Notes: generated by a model from the sequence alone, not told the origin. Positions 26,532-34,860 are shown, counted from the stretch's first letter. The stretch: 64,000 nt of DNA from Sediminibacterium soli (GCF_009939225.1 NZ_JAACJR010000003.1:186001-250000); one strand, 5' to 3'. Translations and numbers: made by a program.

Positions 26532-27869
26532 ATGGCAATACTCACGAAAGAAGAAGCCAAGGCGCTGCTTGCGAAAGTGATGGCGTTCTCCAAAGCCGAA
26601 GAATGCGAGGCAAGACTCAGCGGCTCCGAGCAGGGCAATATCCGTTATGCATTGAATGCCGTATCCACCGCAGGCGATGTAAGCACACTCAGCCTGTTTG
26701 TAAGCTCCACATACGGTAAAAAAACAGCCAGCGCATCCATCAACGAATTTGATGATGCCTCGCTGGAAAAAGTGGTACGCCGCGCCGAAGAGCTGGCCAG
26801 ACTGGCACCCGACAACCCCGAGCGCATGCCGGCACTGGGCCCGCAGGATATCAAAGACAATCCGGCACAGTTCATCAACAGCACCGCCGCTCTTACGCCC
26901 GAAAAACGCGCCGAGATGGTAGGACAAAGCATCAAAGCCGCAAAAGAGGCCAAACTGGAAGCAGCAGGCTTTTTGGTCAACACATCGGGGTTCTCGGCCA
27001 TGATGAACTCGAAAGGACTGTATGCCTATGATAAAAGCACGAACGTAAACTTCTCCGTTACCACGCGCAACGCAGACGGAACAGGTTCGGGCTATGCGGC
27101 AAAAGGATTTAATGATGTAAACAAAATGGATACGCTGGCTGCCACCAAAGTGGCTGCATCCAAAGCAAATGGTTCTGTTGGCGCCAAAGCGATAGAACCC
27201 GGCAAATACACCGTGATCCTGGAGCCATTGGCCGCAGCTTATATCATGGAAAACATGTTCGGCGGTTTTGATGCGCGCAGCGCGGATGAAGGCCGTAACT
27301 ATATGAGCAAACCCGGCGGCGCCAACCGTTTGGGCGAGCAGCTGTTCGATGAAAAAGTAAACATCTATTCCGATCCGTTCCATCCGGATCTGCCGGGATC
27401 TACCTGGACAGGCGAGGGACAGCCCGTAAACAAAATGCATTGGGTGGAAAAAGGCGTGGTGAAGAACCTGGGCTATTCCCGTTACTGGGCGCAGCGCAAA
27501 AATGTGGCTGCAGTGCCGGGCCCTTCGAACATCATCATGGACGGAACCAATGCCTCGCTCGAAGACCTGATCAAAGGAACCGAAAAAGGTATCCTCGTAT
27601 CGCGTTTCTGGTATATACGCCTGGTGGATGCACAGAGCATGCTGCTCACAGGACTGACACGCGACGGAACGTATTACATCGAGAACGGCCAGATCAAATA
27701 CCCGATCAAGAACATGCGTTTCAACGAAAGCCCGGTGATCATGCTCAACAATGTGGATGCACTCGGCAGACAGGAACGTACGATCGGAACAGAATCGGGA
27801 CGAAGCCTGCTGATACCAGCCATGCGTATCCGCGACTTTACCTTCACTTCTCTGTCGGACGCCGTTTAA
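26532..27869 (+). CDS. TldE/PmbA-type subunit
   Basis: 445-aa TldD/PmbA-family protein without the HExxxH motif: the equivalent stretch reads PLAAAYIMENMFGGFDARS, so it is the non-catalytic TldE/PmbA partner. The C-terminal NTGxEGILVSRFWYIR-like block (KGTEKGILVSRFWYIRLVDA) is characteristic. In E. coli TldD and TldE form a heterodimeric protease. No export signal is visible here, in contrast to its two TldD neighbours, which is a puzzle if the proteins are to meet. A clear terminator at 27888-27919 separates it from the second tldD. Confidence 0.88.
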   Translation: MAILTKEEAKALLAKVMAFSKAEECEARLSGSEQGNIRYALNAVSTAGDVSTLSLFVSSTYGKKTASASINEFDDASLEKVVRRAEELARLAPDNPERMPALGPQDIKDNPAQFINSTAALTPEKRAEMVGQSIKAAKEAKLEAAGFLVNTSGFSAMMNSKGLYAYDKSTNVNFSVTTRNADGTGSGYAAKGFNDVNKMDTLAATKVAASKANGSVGAKAIEPGKYTVILEPLAAAYIMENMFGGFDARSADEGRNYMSKPGGANRLGEQLFDEKVNIYSDPFHPDLPGSTWTGEGQPVNKMHWVEKGVVKNLGYSRYWAQRKNVAAVPGPSNIIMDGTNASLEDLIKGTEKGILVSRFWYIRLVDAQSMLLTGLTRDGTYYIENGQIKYPIKNMRFNESPVIMLNNVDALGRQERTIGTESGRSLLIPAMRIRDFTFTSLSDAV

Positions 27870-27887
27870 ATTTTTTTACCGATTGCC

Positions 27888-27919
27888 AAAGCCGTTGGGT
27901 TCCAGCCCGACGGCTTTTT
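27888..27919 (+). terminator. terminator after tldE
   Basis: AAAGCCGT (27888-27895) pairs with ACGGCTTT (27910-27917), extended inward by a T-G wobble and GGG/CCC around the loop TTCCAG, followed by a T-run. A strong Rho-independent terminator between tldE and the second tldD. Confidence 0.85.
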
Positions 27920-27958
27920 AATTTCGCAACTGCATTTTCTCTGTCATAAATTGATAAC

Positions 27959-29584
27959 ATGAAAAGAAGAGATTTTATTCATCTTACCGGTATGGGCCTG
28001 GGCGCCGCGGCGATGCCCGCCTTTGGCCGTTCCGTCAGTATAGAAGAAGCACTCATACCTGTGGATACGGTCCTCAAAAAACGCATGGCCGATACCGCTT
28101 TGAATTCGGCAAAATCAAAAGGCGCCACGTATGTGGATGTGCGAATCGGCCGCTATCTTAACCAGGTAGTGGCTGCCCGGGAAAAACAGGTGCAGAACAT
28201 CAGCAACACCGAATCCTACGGAATGGGCGTGCGCGTGATCGTGAATGGCTGCTGGGGATTTGCAGCTACCAACAACCTCACCACAGACAGCATTGCCAAA
28301 ACCGCAGAGCTGGCCGTGCGCGTTGCCAGGGCCAACGCCAAACTGATGAGCGAACCGGTGCAACTGGCCCCGCAAAAAGGGTATGGAGAAGTAAACTGGA
28401 AAACGCCGATCATCAAAAATGCATTCGAAGTATCGATCCAGGAGAAAATAGACCTGCTGCTGGGTGTAAACAACCTGGCGCTTACCAACGGCGCCAATTT
28501 CATCAACTCGCAGTTGTTCCTGGTGAACGAACAGAAATATTTTGCGTCCACCGAAGGATCGTATATCGACCAGGATATCCACCGCCTCTGGCCAACTTTC
28601 ACCGTTACCAAAATTGATCGTACAACCGGCCGTTTTGAAACGCGCAATGCATTGAGCGCCCCGCGCGGTATGGGATACGAATACCTGTTGCCCGATAAAA
28701 GCGAAGAAGTGCAGGCGCATTTTCCCCTGTATCGAAACAGGTATCATATCCTCGAAGACGTACGGCTGGCAACGGAACAGGCCGCGGAAAAACTTAAGGC
28801 GCGGCCCGTGGAACCGGGTAAATACGACCTGGTGATTGATCCCAGCCAGTTATTCCTTACCATACACGAATCCGTGGGTCATCCCACCGAACTCGACCGT
28901 GTGCTCGGTTACGAAGCCAACTATGCGGGAACCAGTTTTGCCACCCTCGATAAATGGAAGACAGGGCAGTTCAATTTCGGTAACAAACTCGTGAACTTTG
29001 TGGCAGACAAAACAGAACCCGGTTCCCTGGGCGCAACGGGCTACGACGACGAAGGCGTGAAAACCGGCGAATGGGATATCATCCGTAACGGCGTTCTGGT
29101 GAACTACCAGGCCACGCGCGACCAGGCACATATACTCGCCCTGAAACAATCACAGGGTTGTTCTTATGCCGATAACTGGGACAGCATCCAGTTTCAGCGC
29201 ATGCCGAATGTTTCGCTGCAGGCCGGCAGGGAAAAAATGAGCGCGATGGATATGATCAAAGGCGTGGAAAAAGGTATTTATATGCTGGGCCGAAGCTCGT
29301 ATTCGATAGACCAGCAGCGCTATAACTTCCAGTTTGGCGCACAGCTTTGTTACGAAATAAAGAACGGGCAGATAACCGGTATGCTGAAAGATGTGGCTTA
29401 CCAGTCCAATACCCAGGAATTCTGGAACTCCGTGGGCGCTATCTGCGATAAAAGCGATTACCGTCTCGGTGGTTCTTTCTCAGATGGCAAGGGACAGCCC
29501 TCACAGGTAAGCGCCGTATCGCATGGATGTCCGACAACAAGGTTCAATGGTGTGAATGTAATTAATACGGGGAGGAAGATATAG
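27959..29584 (+). CDS. TldD-type metallopeptidase with twin-arginine signal (copy 2)
   Basis: 541-aa paralogue of the product of 24839-26476, alignable along its whole length (shared blocks include DVRIGRYLNQ, VQLAPQKGYGEV, YIDQDIHRL and HPTELDRVLGYEANYAGTSF). HExxxH is intact (HESVGH). The N-terminus MKRRDFIHLTGMGLGAAAMP is a clear twin-arginine (RRDF) signal. It lies 39 nt after a terminator, so it may have its own promoter. The tandem arrangement indicates an old duplication, since identity is far from complete. Confidence 0.88.
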   Translation: MKRRDFIHLTGMGLGAAAMPAFGRSVSIEEALIPVDTVLKKRMADTALNSAKSKGATYVDVRIGRYLNQVVAAREKQVQNISNTESYGMGVRVIVNGCWGFAATNNLTTDSIAKTAELAVRVARANAKLMSEPVQLAPQKGYGEVNWKTPIIKNAFEVSIQEKIDLLLGVNNLALTNGANFINSQLFLVNEQKYFASTEGSYIDQDIHRLWPTFTVTKIDRTTGRFETRNALSAPRGMGYEYLLPDKSEEVQAHFPLYRNRYHILEDVRLATEQAAEKLKARPVEPGKYDLVIDPSQLFLTIHESVGHPTELDRVLGYEANYAGTSFATLDKWKTGQFNFGNKLVNFVADKTEPGSLGATGYDDEGVKTGEWDIIRNGVLVNYQATRDQAHILALKQSQGCSYADNWDSIQFQRMPNVSLQAGREKMSAMDMIKGVEKGIYMLGRSSYSIDQQRYNFQFGAQLCYEIKNGQITGMLKDVAYQSNTQEFWNSVGAICDKSDYRLGGSFSDGKGQPSQVSAVSHGCPTTRFNGVNVINTGRKI

Positions 29585-29585
29585 G

Positions 29586-29710
29586 GGCACAGAGTTGAAT
29601 GGAGATGGACACAGAGGTGAACGGAGACACGGGTTCAACACAGAGACACGGAGGCACAGGGTTGCACAGAGTCCCCTCCGTGTTCCTCTGTATCTCGGTG
29701 TCTCTGTGTT
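29586..29710. repeat. CACAGAG/CACGGAG word array with 18-bp inverted arms
   Basis: Tandem words (GCACAGAG, ACACAGAG, ACGGAGACACGGG, CACGGAGG) run from 29586. AACACAGAGACACGGAGG (29637-29654) faces TCTCGGTGTCTCTGTGTT (29693-29710), reverse complements apart from two positions. Same vocabulary as 13451-13667. It fills the gap between convergent tldD and the GlxA-type regulator. Confidence 0.75.
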
Positions 29711-29747
29711 AAAAAAACTCCACACCCCAGTGCATTCCGCTATACAT

Positions 29748-30725
29748 TCACGCAATGGCATCCTTGTGATACCGGTTCCGGTATTCGATAGGAGAGAGCC
29801 CTGTCACTTTCCGGAAAATGGTGCGGAAGGCTTTGACATCCGAATATCCCACATCATACATCACTTCATTCACATTCTTCCTGCTGGTTTCAAAATTCTT
29901 TTTCGCCGCTTCGATCTTTACACGCTGCATGTATTCCACCACCGTGTTGGACGTGGCTTTCTTGAACCGACGCTCGAAATTCCTTCTGCCGATCGATACC
30001 ATGGCGGCCAGCTGCGCCACCGTGATCTTTTCCTCGAAATTCTTTTCGATGAATTCCTGCGCGATGCGCACCGGTTCATCGTTGTGTTTGATCTGCGTGT
30101 TGAAGATCATAAAAGGCGATTGCGATACGCGGTCCGGCTCAATGGCAAAGATCTTGGCCACATGAATGGCCGTAGGTCTGTCAACATATTTTTCAACCAG
30201 GTACAGCAACAGGTTCCAGTAAGAAGTGGCGCCGCCGCTCGAGTACAGGCCTTCTTCTTCTGTAATGATCCTGTCGTCTACGAGGTTCACCTGTGGAAAC
30301 ATGGCGCGGAAGGTATTGGCATGCTTCCAGTGGGTAGAGCATTTCTTGCCGTCGAGCAATCCTGTTGAAGCCAGCAGGAAAGCACCCACGCAAAGGCTTA
30401 CGATCTCGGTTCCCTGCTCGTATTGTCTGACAAGCCATGGCATCAGCGCACTGTTTTTTTCCAGCGCTTTTTCCATATTACCCGCCAGCGCCGGCACAAA
30501 AATGATATCGGTCTGCCGGATGTCTTTGACCAGTATGTCTGTATGCACCGTATAGCGTTCGTCGTGCAGTTTTACTTCACGCGTCATTCCCGCCATCTGC
30601 ACTTTGAACAGCGGTTCTTTGCCCGCTTCTTTCAGCAGACCGTTTACCACGGCAAACAAATGCCTCGGATCATCCACGCTGGCCAGTACGGCCGATTCAG
30701 GTACCAGGATCGTTACTTGTTTCAT
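29748..30725 (-). CDS. GlxA-type AraC family transcriptional regulator
   Basis: 325-aa regulator with an N-terminal DJ-1/PfpI (glutamine-amidotransferase-like) domain and a C-terminal AraC helix-turn-helix pair. VSLCVGAFLLASTGLLDGKK contains the nucleophile-elbow Cys region, and CSTHWKHANTFRAMFPQV is typical of GlxA proteins. The AraC part includes ITVAQLAAMVSIGRRNFERRFK and VNEVMYDVGYSDVKAFRTIFRKVTG. Targets and ligand are unknown. A word-type inverted repeat lies just upstream of its start (30749-30769). Confidence 0.9.
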   Translation of the reverse strand: MKQVTILVPESAVLASVDDPRHLFAVVNGLLKEAGKEPLFKVQMAGMTREVKLHDERYTVHTDILVKDIRQTDIIFVPALAGNMEKALEKNSALMPWLVRQYEQGTEIVSLCVGAFLLASTGLLDGKKCSTHWKHANTFRAMFPQVNLVDDRIITEEEGLYSSGGATSYWNLLLYLVEKYVDRPTAIHVAKIFAIEPDRVSQSPFMIFNTQIKHNDEPVRIAQEFIEKNFEEKITVAQLAAMVSIGRRNFERRFKKATSNTVVEYMQRVKIEAAKKNFETSRKNVNEVMYDVGYSDVKAFRTIFRKVTGLSPIEYRNRYHKDAIA

Positions 30726-30748
30726 AAAATCAGGTTAGAGAGGTTGAT

Positions 30749-30902
30749 GGATTAGCGGATTATTGGATTTTTTTTGACGCCGGCCTGGTGCATGCAAGAG
30801 TCGAATCAGTTGCTGACCGGGTATGCTCTGCGAAACTCCCCGTTTTCCTCCCGATCTTATCTCCCCAATCCGCCAACCCATAATCCGATAATCCGCTAAT
30901 CC
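30749..30902. repeat. GGATTAGC-type inverted word repeat
   Basis: GGATTAGCGGATTATTGGAT (30749-30768) is made of 8-nt GGATTA words. It reappears inverted, with one mismatch, as ATCCGATAATCCGCTAATCC at 30883-30902. In between, TTATCTCCCCAATCC (30857-30871) is repeated identically at 50033-50047. The gap between the GlxA gene and the VOC gene at 31011 holds no ORF of note. Confidence 0.7.
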
Positions 30903-31010
30903 TCCACAAATGTAATCACCCCGCCTGTCGCAATCAACCCCTTTAATTGCCGGTTTTGCACCCGTTGGAACAGGCAGGGTGCGGGTAGTTTTACAGTCTA
31001 AATGTTCTGT

Positions 31011-31439
31011 ATGACCTATATCAGCGCCTACCTGAATTTTAACGGCAGATGCCGGGAAGCCATGGAGTTTTACAGGGAATGCCTCGGCGCGGAGCTTACC
31101 CTGCAAACCGTTGAAGGCTCGGCCATGGAAAGCCAGTGCCCCTCTGCCATGGGACATTATATATTGCACGGCACTTTGCAGAAGAACTGCCTGCTGCTGA
31201 TGGGGTCGGATATGACGGGGCCCGATGGCTTTTACCAGGGAAACAATATGGCGCTGAGTCTTAGCTGCAGCAGCGAAAAAGAGATCAGCGATTTTTACAC
31301 AAAACTATCCGATGGCGGACAGGTGATCCACCAGTTGCGCACAGAATGCTGGGGCGCCATCTTTGGTGTATTCAACGACAGGTTCGGTATCCGCTGGATG
31401 CTGAACTACGACAGGGCCAGCAGCCCCAAAAATGAATAA
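31011..31439 (+). CDS. VOC family (PhnB/glyoxalase-like) protein
   Basis: 142-aa VOC-fold protein of the PhnB-like type: TYISAYLNFNGRCREAMEFY at the N-terminus and GAIFGVFNDRFGIRWMLNY at the C-terminus are the usual signatures. Function is unknown for most of these; they are metal-binding or ligand-binding single-domain proteins. An ATG at 31002 is also in frame, but a TAGTTTTA element near 30986 suggests transcription starts close to 31000, favouring the ATG at 31011. The following intergenic gap contains tandem words. Confidence 0.82.
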   Translation: MTYISAYLNFNGRCREAMEFYRECLGAELTLQTVEGSAMESQCPSAMGHYILHGTLQKNCLLLMGSDMTGPDGFYQGNNMALSLSCSSEKEISDFYTKLSDGGQVIHQLRTECWGAIFGVFNDRFGIRWMLNYDRASSPKNE

Positions 31440-31492
31440 CAGAACAAGGCGCAGCCCAAACAAAACCGCCTGATTCCTCCCCGATCTCCATT

Positions 31493-31521
31493 CCTTGTTC
31501 ATCTGCTCCTTGTTCCCTGCT
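31493..31521. repeat. CCTTGTTC 15-nt tandem words
   Basis: CCTTGTTCATCTGCT (31493-31507) is followed directly by CCTTGTTCCCTGCT (31508-31521), then CATCTGTTCACCCG. A reverse-complement half word AGAACAAGG lies at 31441-31449. It fits the general pattern of intergenic word arrays in this window. Confidence 0.55.
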
Positions 31522-31547
31522 CATCTGTTCACCCGTTCCCACTCCCC

Positions 31548-31760
31548 ATGATCGAAGTATTCAAAACCGATATCAGCTCCTCCGCCCAGGCAAGCCATAT
31601 AGCCGGTTTGCTGGTGCGGCATTTTCCGGGCGGGCGTATCAGTGTGGATCTGCAGGATTGCGACAGGGTGCTGCGGGTGGAAGCGGAAGCCGTTTGTGCG
31701 GAAACGGTGATACGGCTGCTGGCCGACCAGGGGTTTGCCTGCTGTGTGCTGGACTGGTAA
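31548..31760 (+). CDS. small conserved-type hypothetical protein (70 aa)
   Basis: 70-aa protein with no signal peptide. The alternating beta/alpha pattern (MIEVFKTDISSSAQASHIAG... RISVDLQDCDRVLRVEAE... VIRLLADQGFACCVLDW) resembles a ferredoxin-like heavy-metal-associated fold, but it lacks the CxxC metal motif. It lies just upstream of the ArsR operator and is preceded by tandem words. The compact fold, plausible codon use and ATG make it likely to be real. Its function is unknown. Confidence 0.6.
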   Translation: MIEVFKTDISSSAQASHIAGLLVRHFPGGRISVDLQDCDRVLRVEAEAVCAETVIRLLADQGFACCVLDW

Positions 31761-31783
31761 AAAAAAGTTTACCGGAATTTTTG

Positions 31784-31827
31784 TGAAACCAAAAGGTTTC
31801 CTAAATTCGTGAAACCTTTTGGTTTCA
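31784..31827 (+). promoter_or_regulatory. double-palindrome operator upstream of arsR
   Basis: TGAAACC-AAAA-GGTTTCC (31784-31801) and TGAAACC-TTTT-GGTTTCA (31810-31827) are each palindromic and are also near-perfect reverse complements of one another. They end 4 nt before the ArsR-type start codon. This is a strong candidate autoregulatory operator; the pair can also fold into one long hairpin. Confidence 0.75.
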
Positions 31828-31831
31828 TTTT

Positions 31832-32209
31832 ATGCGAAGAGACGTTTTCCAGGCCATAGCAGACCCCACCCGCCGGGAGATACTGGGCATGATCGCCCGG
31901 CAGCCGCTGAATGTGAACACCGTATCTGAACGGTTTGACGTAACCCGTGCGGCGGTGTACAAACACATGAAGATTTTGACGGAATGCGGTCTGGTGGTCA
32001 TCAAACAGCAGGGAAGGGAGCGGTATTGCGAGGCCAAACTGTCCCAACTCAGCGAAGTGTCCGACTGGGTAGGGCAATACCGCGCTTTCTGGAACAAACG
32101 CCTCGATGCACTCGAAGCCTATCTTGACGAATTACAGTCTGAAAACCTGTCGGCCACCGGCAAAAAAAAGAAAAAACATGGCAAACCAGGATCCAAACGC
32201 AGACCGTGA
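31832..32209 (+). CDS. ArsR family transcriptional regulator
   Basis: 125-aa winged-helix regulator of the ArsR/SmtB-like type: VFQAIADPTRREILGMIA followed by the recognition region VTRAAVYKHMKILTECGLV and the wing QQGRERYCEAK. The metal-binding cysteines of true metal sensors are not evident, in line with the subgroup paired with AHSA1 proteins. The C-terminal tail is very basic (KKKKKHGKPGSKRRP). It overlaps the AHSA1 gene by 32 nt and starts right after a double palindrome, so autoregulation is likely. Confidence 0.9.
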   Translation: MRRDVFQAIADPTRREILGMIARQPLNVNTVSERFDVTRAAVYKHMKILTECGLVVIKQQGRERYCEAKLSQLSEVSDWVGQYRAFWNKRLDALEAYLDELQSENLSATGKKKKKHGKPGSKRRP

Positions 32210-32645
32210 GCTGCGGTTTTCACGCCTGCTGAACGCCCCGCGCGAACTGGTATTTAAAGTATGGACCAGTCCGGAGCATGTGGCCAAATGGTGGGGCCCC
32301 GAGGGGTTTACCAATACCATCCACGAAATGCAGGTTGCACCCGGCGGTAAATGGCTGCTGACGATGCACGGGCCCGACGGCAGGGACTATCCCAACACCA
32401 TCCTTTACCGCGAGGTGATTGCACCTGAGAAACTCAGCTGGTGGCATGGCTCCGACGAACCCGGCGACCCGAACGGTTTTGAGGTAACGGTTGAATTTGA
32501 AGACAGGGGAGCGCAGACCCTGCTTACCATGCGTATGCTGTTTGCAACAGCCGCCGCCAGGGATTTTGTAGTGAGGGAATACGGCGCCATCGAAGGCAAC
32601 AAACAGACCATGGACAGGCTTGAAGCCTATCTTGCAACTGTTTGA
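32178..32645 (+). CDS. AHSA1/SRPBCC domain protein
   Basis: 155-aa SRPBCC (START-like) protein of the AHSA1 family. RLLNAPRELVFKVWTSPEHV, KWWGPEGFTN and the terminal GNKQTMDRLEAYLAT are hallmark segments. These proteins form a hydrophobic cavity and are typically paired with ArsR regulators, as here; the ligand is unknown. The ATG at 32178 is chosen; the frame is open to 32106 within arsR. The overlap with arsR implies translational coupling. Confidence 0.88.
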   Translation: MANQDPNADRELRFSRLLNAPRELVFKVWTSPEHVAKWWGPEGFTNTIHEMQVAPGGKWLLTMHGPDGRDYPNTILYREVIAPEKLSWWHGSDEPGDPNGFEVTVEFEDRGAQTLLTMRMLFATAAARDFVVREYGAIEGNKQTMDRLEAYLATV

Positions 32646-32702
32646 CCGCAGTAACCGGTTTGCTGGTATGAAATTGGTGTACATCAAATACAAATCCTGA
32701 GA

Positions 32703-33074
32703 ATGCATTCCGACAAACATCCCACCCTGGGTAACGGCAAGATCTGTTACCTTGAGCTGCCTGCGGAAAACATACAGGCATCAGCCGAATTTTACCATGC
32801 GGTATTCGGGTGGGAAACACGCGAACGCGGCGATGGTGCGCTGGCTTTTGATGACGGCGTGGGAGAGGTAAGCGGTATCTGGACACAGCGTTTTACGGCC
32901 AATGCCGGTCCGGGTATCCTGGTGTACATTATGGTGGACGATATGGACACAACGCTGGAACGGATCGTTGCCAATGGCGGGCAGATCGTACAGCCGGTGG
33001 GGATGGATGCGCCGGAGATTACCGCAAGGTTCAGCGATCCGGCAGGGAATATTCTCGGTGTATTTCAACAATAA
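32703..33074 (+). CDS. VOC family (glyoxalase/bleomycin-resistance-like) protein
   Basis: 123-aa VOC protein with the typical beta-alpha-beta-beta-beta pattern: KICYLELPAENIQASAEFYH and FSDPAGNILGVFQ at the C-terminus (cf. DPxGN). It lies 57 nt downstream of the AHSA1 gene and 13 nt upstream of the DoxX gene. It belongs to a small stress or xenobiotic-type operon of ArsR, AHSA1, VOC and DoxX proteins. Substrate unknown. Confidence 0.85.
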   Translation: MHSDKHPTLGNGKICYLELPAENIQASAEFYHAVFGWETRERGDGALAFDDGVGEVSGIWTQRFTANAGPGILVYIMVDDMDTTLERIVANGGQIVQPVGMDAPEITARFSDPAGNILGVFQQ

Positions 33075-33087
33075 ACCCAAGCATAGT

Positions 33088-33492
33088 ATGAAAAAAATCC
33101 TCAGCTCCTATTCCTGGGGCAACGACGGCGCTATCCTGCTGATCAGGTTAATACTGGGTGGTATGATGATGTACCATGGTTACGGCAAGATCGTTAACTA
33201 CCATACGATTCTTCCGCAGTTCACAGACATTATCGGTATCGGCGCCAGACTGTCTTTTCACCTGGTGATCTTCGCGGAGTTCTTCTGCTCTTTCCTGGTA
33301 CTGATCGGTTTCCTCACAAGGTTTGCCGCGGTGCCCATCCTGATTACCATGTTTGTTGCCTATTTCGTGGCGCTTAAGGACGCCGAATTTTCTGTGAAGG
33401 AACTGCCCTTTGTCTTTCTTTTGCTGAGCCTGGTGGTGATCGTCACCGGCGGCGGCAGGTATTCTGTTGACAGGCTGGTATTCAAGAATTAA
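33088..33492 (+). CDS. DoxX family membrane protein
   Basis: 134-aa protein of the DoxX family with four hydrophobic helices. The first includes ILLIRLILGGMMMYHGYGKI, the second LSFHLVIFAEFFCSFLVLIG, and the third FAAVPILITMFVAYFVAL; the last is FVFLLLSLVVIVTGG with the final GRYSVDRL motif. The frame is open upstream into the VOC gene; the ATG at 33088 is chosen. It is the last gene of the ArsR operon, followed by a 14-bp hairpin. Confidence 0.88.
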   Translation: MKKILSSYSWGNDGAILLIRLILGGMMMYHGYGKIVNYHTILPQFTDIIGIGARLSFHLVIFAEFFCSFLVLIGFLTRFAAVPILITMFVAYFVALKDAEFSVKELPFVFLLLSLVVIVTGGGRYSVDRLVFKN

Positions 33493-33506
33493 TTGGCATC
33501 GGAAAT

Positions 33507-33541
33507 GAAAATGTGCTAATTTGAAGCATTAGCACATTTTC
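33507..33541 (+). terminator. 14-bp hairpin after DoxX, terminator-like
   Basis: GAAAATGTGCTAAT (33507-33520), loop TTGAAGC, ATTAGCACATTTTC (33528-33541): perfect 14-bp stem with T4 in the 3' arm. It may end the ArsR operon. Its words (GAAAATG, TTGAA) resemble the repeat at 3322-3404, so it may equally belong to that family. Confidence 0.55.
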
Positions 33542-33555
33542 AATCCGATTGCACC

Positions 33556-34860
33556 ATGCAAAAAAAACAGTTGCCCCTCAACACCCGCCGGCAATTTATG
33601 AAACAGGGCCTGCGGGCTGCTGTGGCATTTACCATTATTCCCAGGTTTGTAATGGGTCGCGGTTATACCGCGCCCAGCGATATGCTTACGCTGGGTTTTA
33701 TCGGCACCGGTAAACAGGGTAATATCCTGCTGGATTATTTCCATAAGAATACGCAGACCGTTGTACTGGCTGCATCGGATGTTGACAGTAAAAAACTGCA
33801 GGCGTTTCATAAGCATGCCGAAAAACTGGCTGCACAGAAAGAAAACAAACTGCAGTACAAACCATTCTCACCCTATCCCGATTTCAGGGAACTGATACAG
33901 CGCAAAGACATCGACGCCGTGGTGATTGCCACACCCGATCACTGGCATGCCGTAATGGCTGTTATGGCGGCCAATGCCGGCAAACACGTGTATTGTGAAA
34001 AACCGATGGCGCACAGTGTGGGCGAGGGTCGCGCAATGGTCAATGCCATGAAGCGGAACAAAGTGATCCTGCAGACGGGAAGCATGCAGCGTTCCTGGGA
34101 TAAATTCCGCACGGCCGTGGAACTGGTACGCAATGGCTATATCGGCGAAGTAAAGGAAGTGCTGGTTACCGTGGGCGATCCCGCGGTTCCCTTCGATCTT
34201 CCGGGTATGCCCGTTCCCGATTACCTTAACTGGAACGGATGGTGCGGTCCTTCCGTACACGGCCCTTACCATACCGAACTGTCGCCACCCATTGAACAGG
34301 ATATCTACCCGCACTGGCGCAACTACAAAGAATACGGCGGCGGTATTCTGAGCGACTGGGGTGCACATATGTTCGATATCGTGCAGTGGGCGCTGGATAT
34401 GGACAGCAGCGGCCCTATAAAATTCGATGCGCCCAAAGACAATGCGGTAAAAGGTCTTACCATGACCTATGCGAACGGCATTGTGATGAAGCATGTTGAT
34501 TTCGGCAGGAAATATGCTGTCCGTTTTATCGGCGAAAAAGGCACCATCGATGTAAGCCGCGAATTCCTCGACAGTAACCCGGCCAATATTGCCACAGCCA
34601 CACTGGCGCCCGATGCAAAACGGGTGTACAACAGTGCCAATCATTACCAGGACTGGCTGGATGCGATCAAAACCGGCAAACAGCCCATAGCCGATGTGGA
34701 AACAGGTCACCGTACCAGCAGCGTATGCGCGCTGGCCAATATCGCTTACTGGCTCAGGCGCCCGCTGGAATGGGATCCGCAGAAGGAAAAATTCAAAAAC
34801 GACACCGAAGCCAACCTGCTCCTTACACCGAAAATGCATAGTGGCTGGAAGCTGCGGTAG
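33556..34860 (+). CDS. Gfo/Idh/MocA family oxidoreductase with Tat signal
   Basis: 434-aa NAD(P)-dependent oxidoreductase. An N-terminal twin-arginine signal (NTRRQFMKQGLRAAVAF) precedes the Rossmann domain (TLGFIGTGKQGNILLDYF), with the motif VVIATPDHWHAVMAVMAANA and the catalytic-region EKPMAHSVGEG. The C-terminal alpha/beta domain contains GGGILSDWGAHMFDIVQWAL. Exported Gfo/Idh/MocA enzymes of Bacteroidota usually act on sugars or glycosides. No neighbouring sugar gene specifies the substrate. Start ATG at 33556. Confidence 0.9.
   Translation: MQKKQLPLNTRRQFMKQGLRAAVAFTIIPRFVMGRGYTAPSDMLTLGFIGTGKQGNILLDYFHKNTQTVVLAASDVDSKKLQAFHKHAEKLAAQKENKLQYKPFSPYPDFRELIQRKDIDAVVIATPDHWHAVMAVMAANAGKHVYCEKPMAHSVGEGRAMVNAMKRNKVILQTGSMQRSWDKFRTAVELVRNGYIGEVKEVLVTVGDPAVPFDLPGMPVPDYLNWNGWCGPSVHGPYHTELSPPIEQDIYPHWRNYKEYGGGILSDWGAHMFDIVQWALDMDSSGPIKFDAPKDNAVKGLTMTYANGIVMKHVDFGRKYAVRFIGEKGTIDVSREFLDSNPANIATATLAPDAKRVYNSANHYQDWLDAIKTGKQPIADVETGHRTSSVCALANIAYWLRRPLEWDPQKEKFKNDTEANLLLTPKMHSGWKLR

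Noticed and set aside
29595..30368. 257-codon plus-strand ORF antisense to the GlxA regulator
   Set aside because: Shadow of the GlxA/AraC gene, which has clear domains on the minus strand; its first part is CACAGAG repeats.
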